In this document: positions 63,698 to 64,000 of the stretch, piece after piece
Layout: each line of letters starts with the position of its first letter
How positions within the stretch are numbered: position 1 is the first letter of the stretch
From: Bacteroidales bacterium
Lineage (GTDB): Bacteria; Bacteroidota; Bacteroidia; Bacteroidales; F082
Direction of reading: 5' to 3'
Length of the DNA stretch: 64,000 nt
NCBI GenBank assembly: GCA_021647205.1
Contig: JAKIVD010000022.1
Location: forward strand, 1 to 64,000
Program-made: the position numbers and the translations under genes
Notes under the pieces: generated by a model
Told to the model about the DNA's origin: nothing
Databases searched by the model: none
The model's input: the letters and a program-made list of their open reading frames with translations, nothing else

Positions 63698-64000
63698 ATG
63701 AAAAAAATGAAATATCTATTTACAGGTGGATGTGCCAGATCGGGCACTTCTGTGCTTACAAAAATAATCGGGGCGCATCCCCAAATCGTATTGGGAATGG
63801 AAAGGTACAATAAATTGTGCCATAAAAAAAGTTATGCAATAACAAAGGATCTCTTTTTGAAGGGGCGATTTTTAAAGATGGAGGAAGGTGATACTTTTTA
63901 CAATGACTTTTTCATGTTCCCAACACACCACGACATCCCGGATAAATGGAATAATGCAAGATATGTTGGCGTCAAATATACGCAGGTTGATGAAATTATT
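63698..64000 (+). CDS. sulfotransferase family protein, partial at the right edge
   Basis: The ATG at 63698 opens a frame of 101 codons that leaves the window. The N-terminus MKYLFTGGCARSGTSVL is a typical P-loop of the 5'-phosphosulfate-binding type, followed by IIGAHPQIVLGMERYNK. It is the third sulfotransferase-fold protein of the locus. The rest of the gene, including the 3'-phosphate motif, is outside the window. Confidence 0.8.
   Translation, partial: MKKMKYLFTGGCARSGTSVLTKIIGAHPQIVLGMERYNKLCHKKSYAITKDLFLKGRFLKMEEGDTFYNDFFMFPTHHDIPDKWNNARYVGVKYTQVDEII

Overview
The window comes from a member of the Bacteroidota, probably class Bacteroidia. The evidence is the gliding/type IX secretion core (gldKLMN with a PorP/SprF-like gene, and a 2,424-codon sprA directly after ruvA), two large secreted proteins with type IX sorting domains, a short F1 epsilon subunit beside atpD, and recurrent upstream copies of the Bacteroidetes -7 promoter box TAnnTTTG. 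Base composition is moderate with AT-rich spacers. I see no transposase, phage gene or CRISPR array.

Layout. 1-628 is AT-rich and nearly empty. 629-9672, all on the minus strand, holds recG, the gldKLMN operon, porP and an RNA 2',3'-cyclic phosphodiesterase. A tRNA-Ala(GGC) with a strong terminator lies at 9876-10001. 10126-16663 holds a periplasmic isoaspartyl peptidase and two T9SS cargo genes separated by palindromic elements. 16950-25521 is housekeeping: an MFS transporter, a small P-loop kinase, a LOG-family protein, tatD, ansA, a TauE-type permease, thiL, atpD and atpC. 25722-29396 holds a sugar/steroid-type SDR, a steroid 5-alpha-reductase-like membrane protein and dxs. 29490-39549 holds ruvA-sprA, gcvH, a VanZ-like gene, tonB and a frameshifted tonB-like remnant. 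39541-45062 holds a Nudix hydrolase, two secreted proteins built from a 32-residue DDIPFNT repeat, rsmI, an M28 peptidase and tdk. 45275-49254 holds a small unknown, asnS, a YD-repeat-like protein and an RluA-type pseudouridine synthase.

From about 49336 to the right edge is a surface-polysaccharide locus: a Wzy/WaaL-type membrane protein with TPRs, a Wzm/Wzt ABC exporter, a GT4 glycosyltransferase, three sulfotransferase-fold proteins, two WbsX-type proteins (one a 1,233-residue WbsX-GT4-GT2 fusion), a DUF6473-like protein and a truncated gene remnant. Together they suggest assembly, modification and ABC-dependent export of a possibly sulfated glycan. In T9SS organisms such glycans can also include the A-LPS that anchors cargo, so the T9SS and glycan halves may be functionally linked (inference).

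The least explained parts are the DDIPFNT-repeat gene pair (40211-41408), the structured RNA-like stretch beside it (41541-41652), the modular glycosyltransferase with its coiled-coil sulfotransferase partner, and several families of dispersed palindromic repeats between genes.
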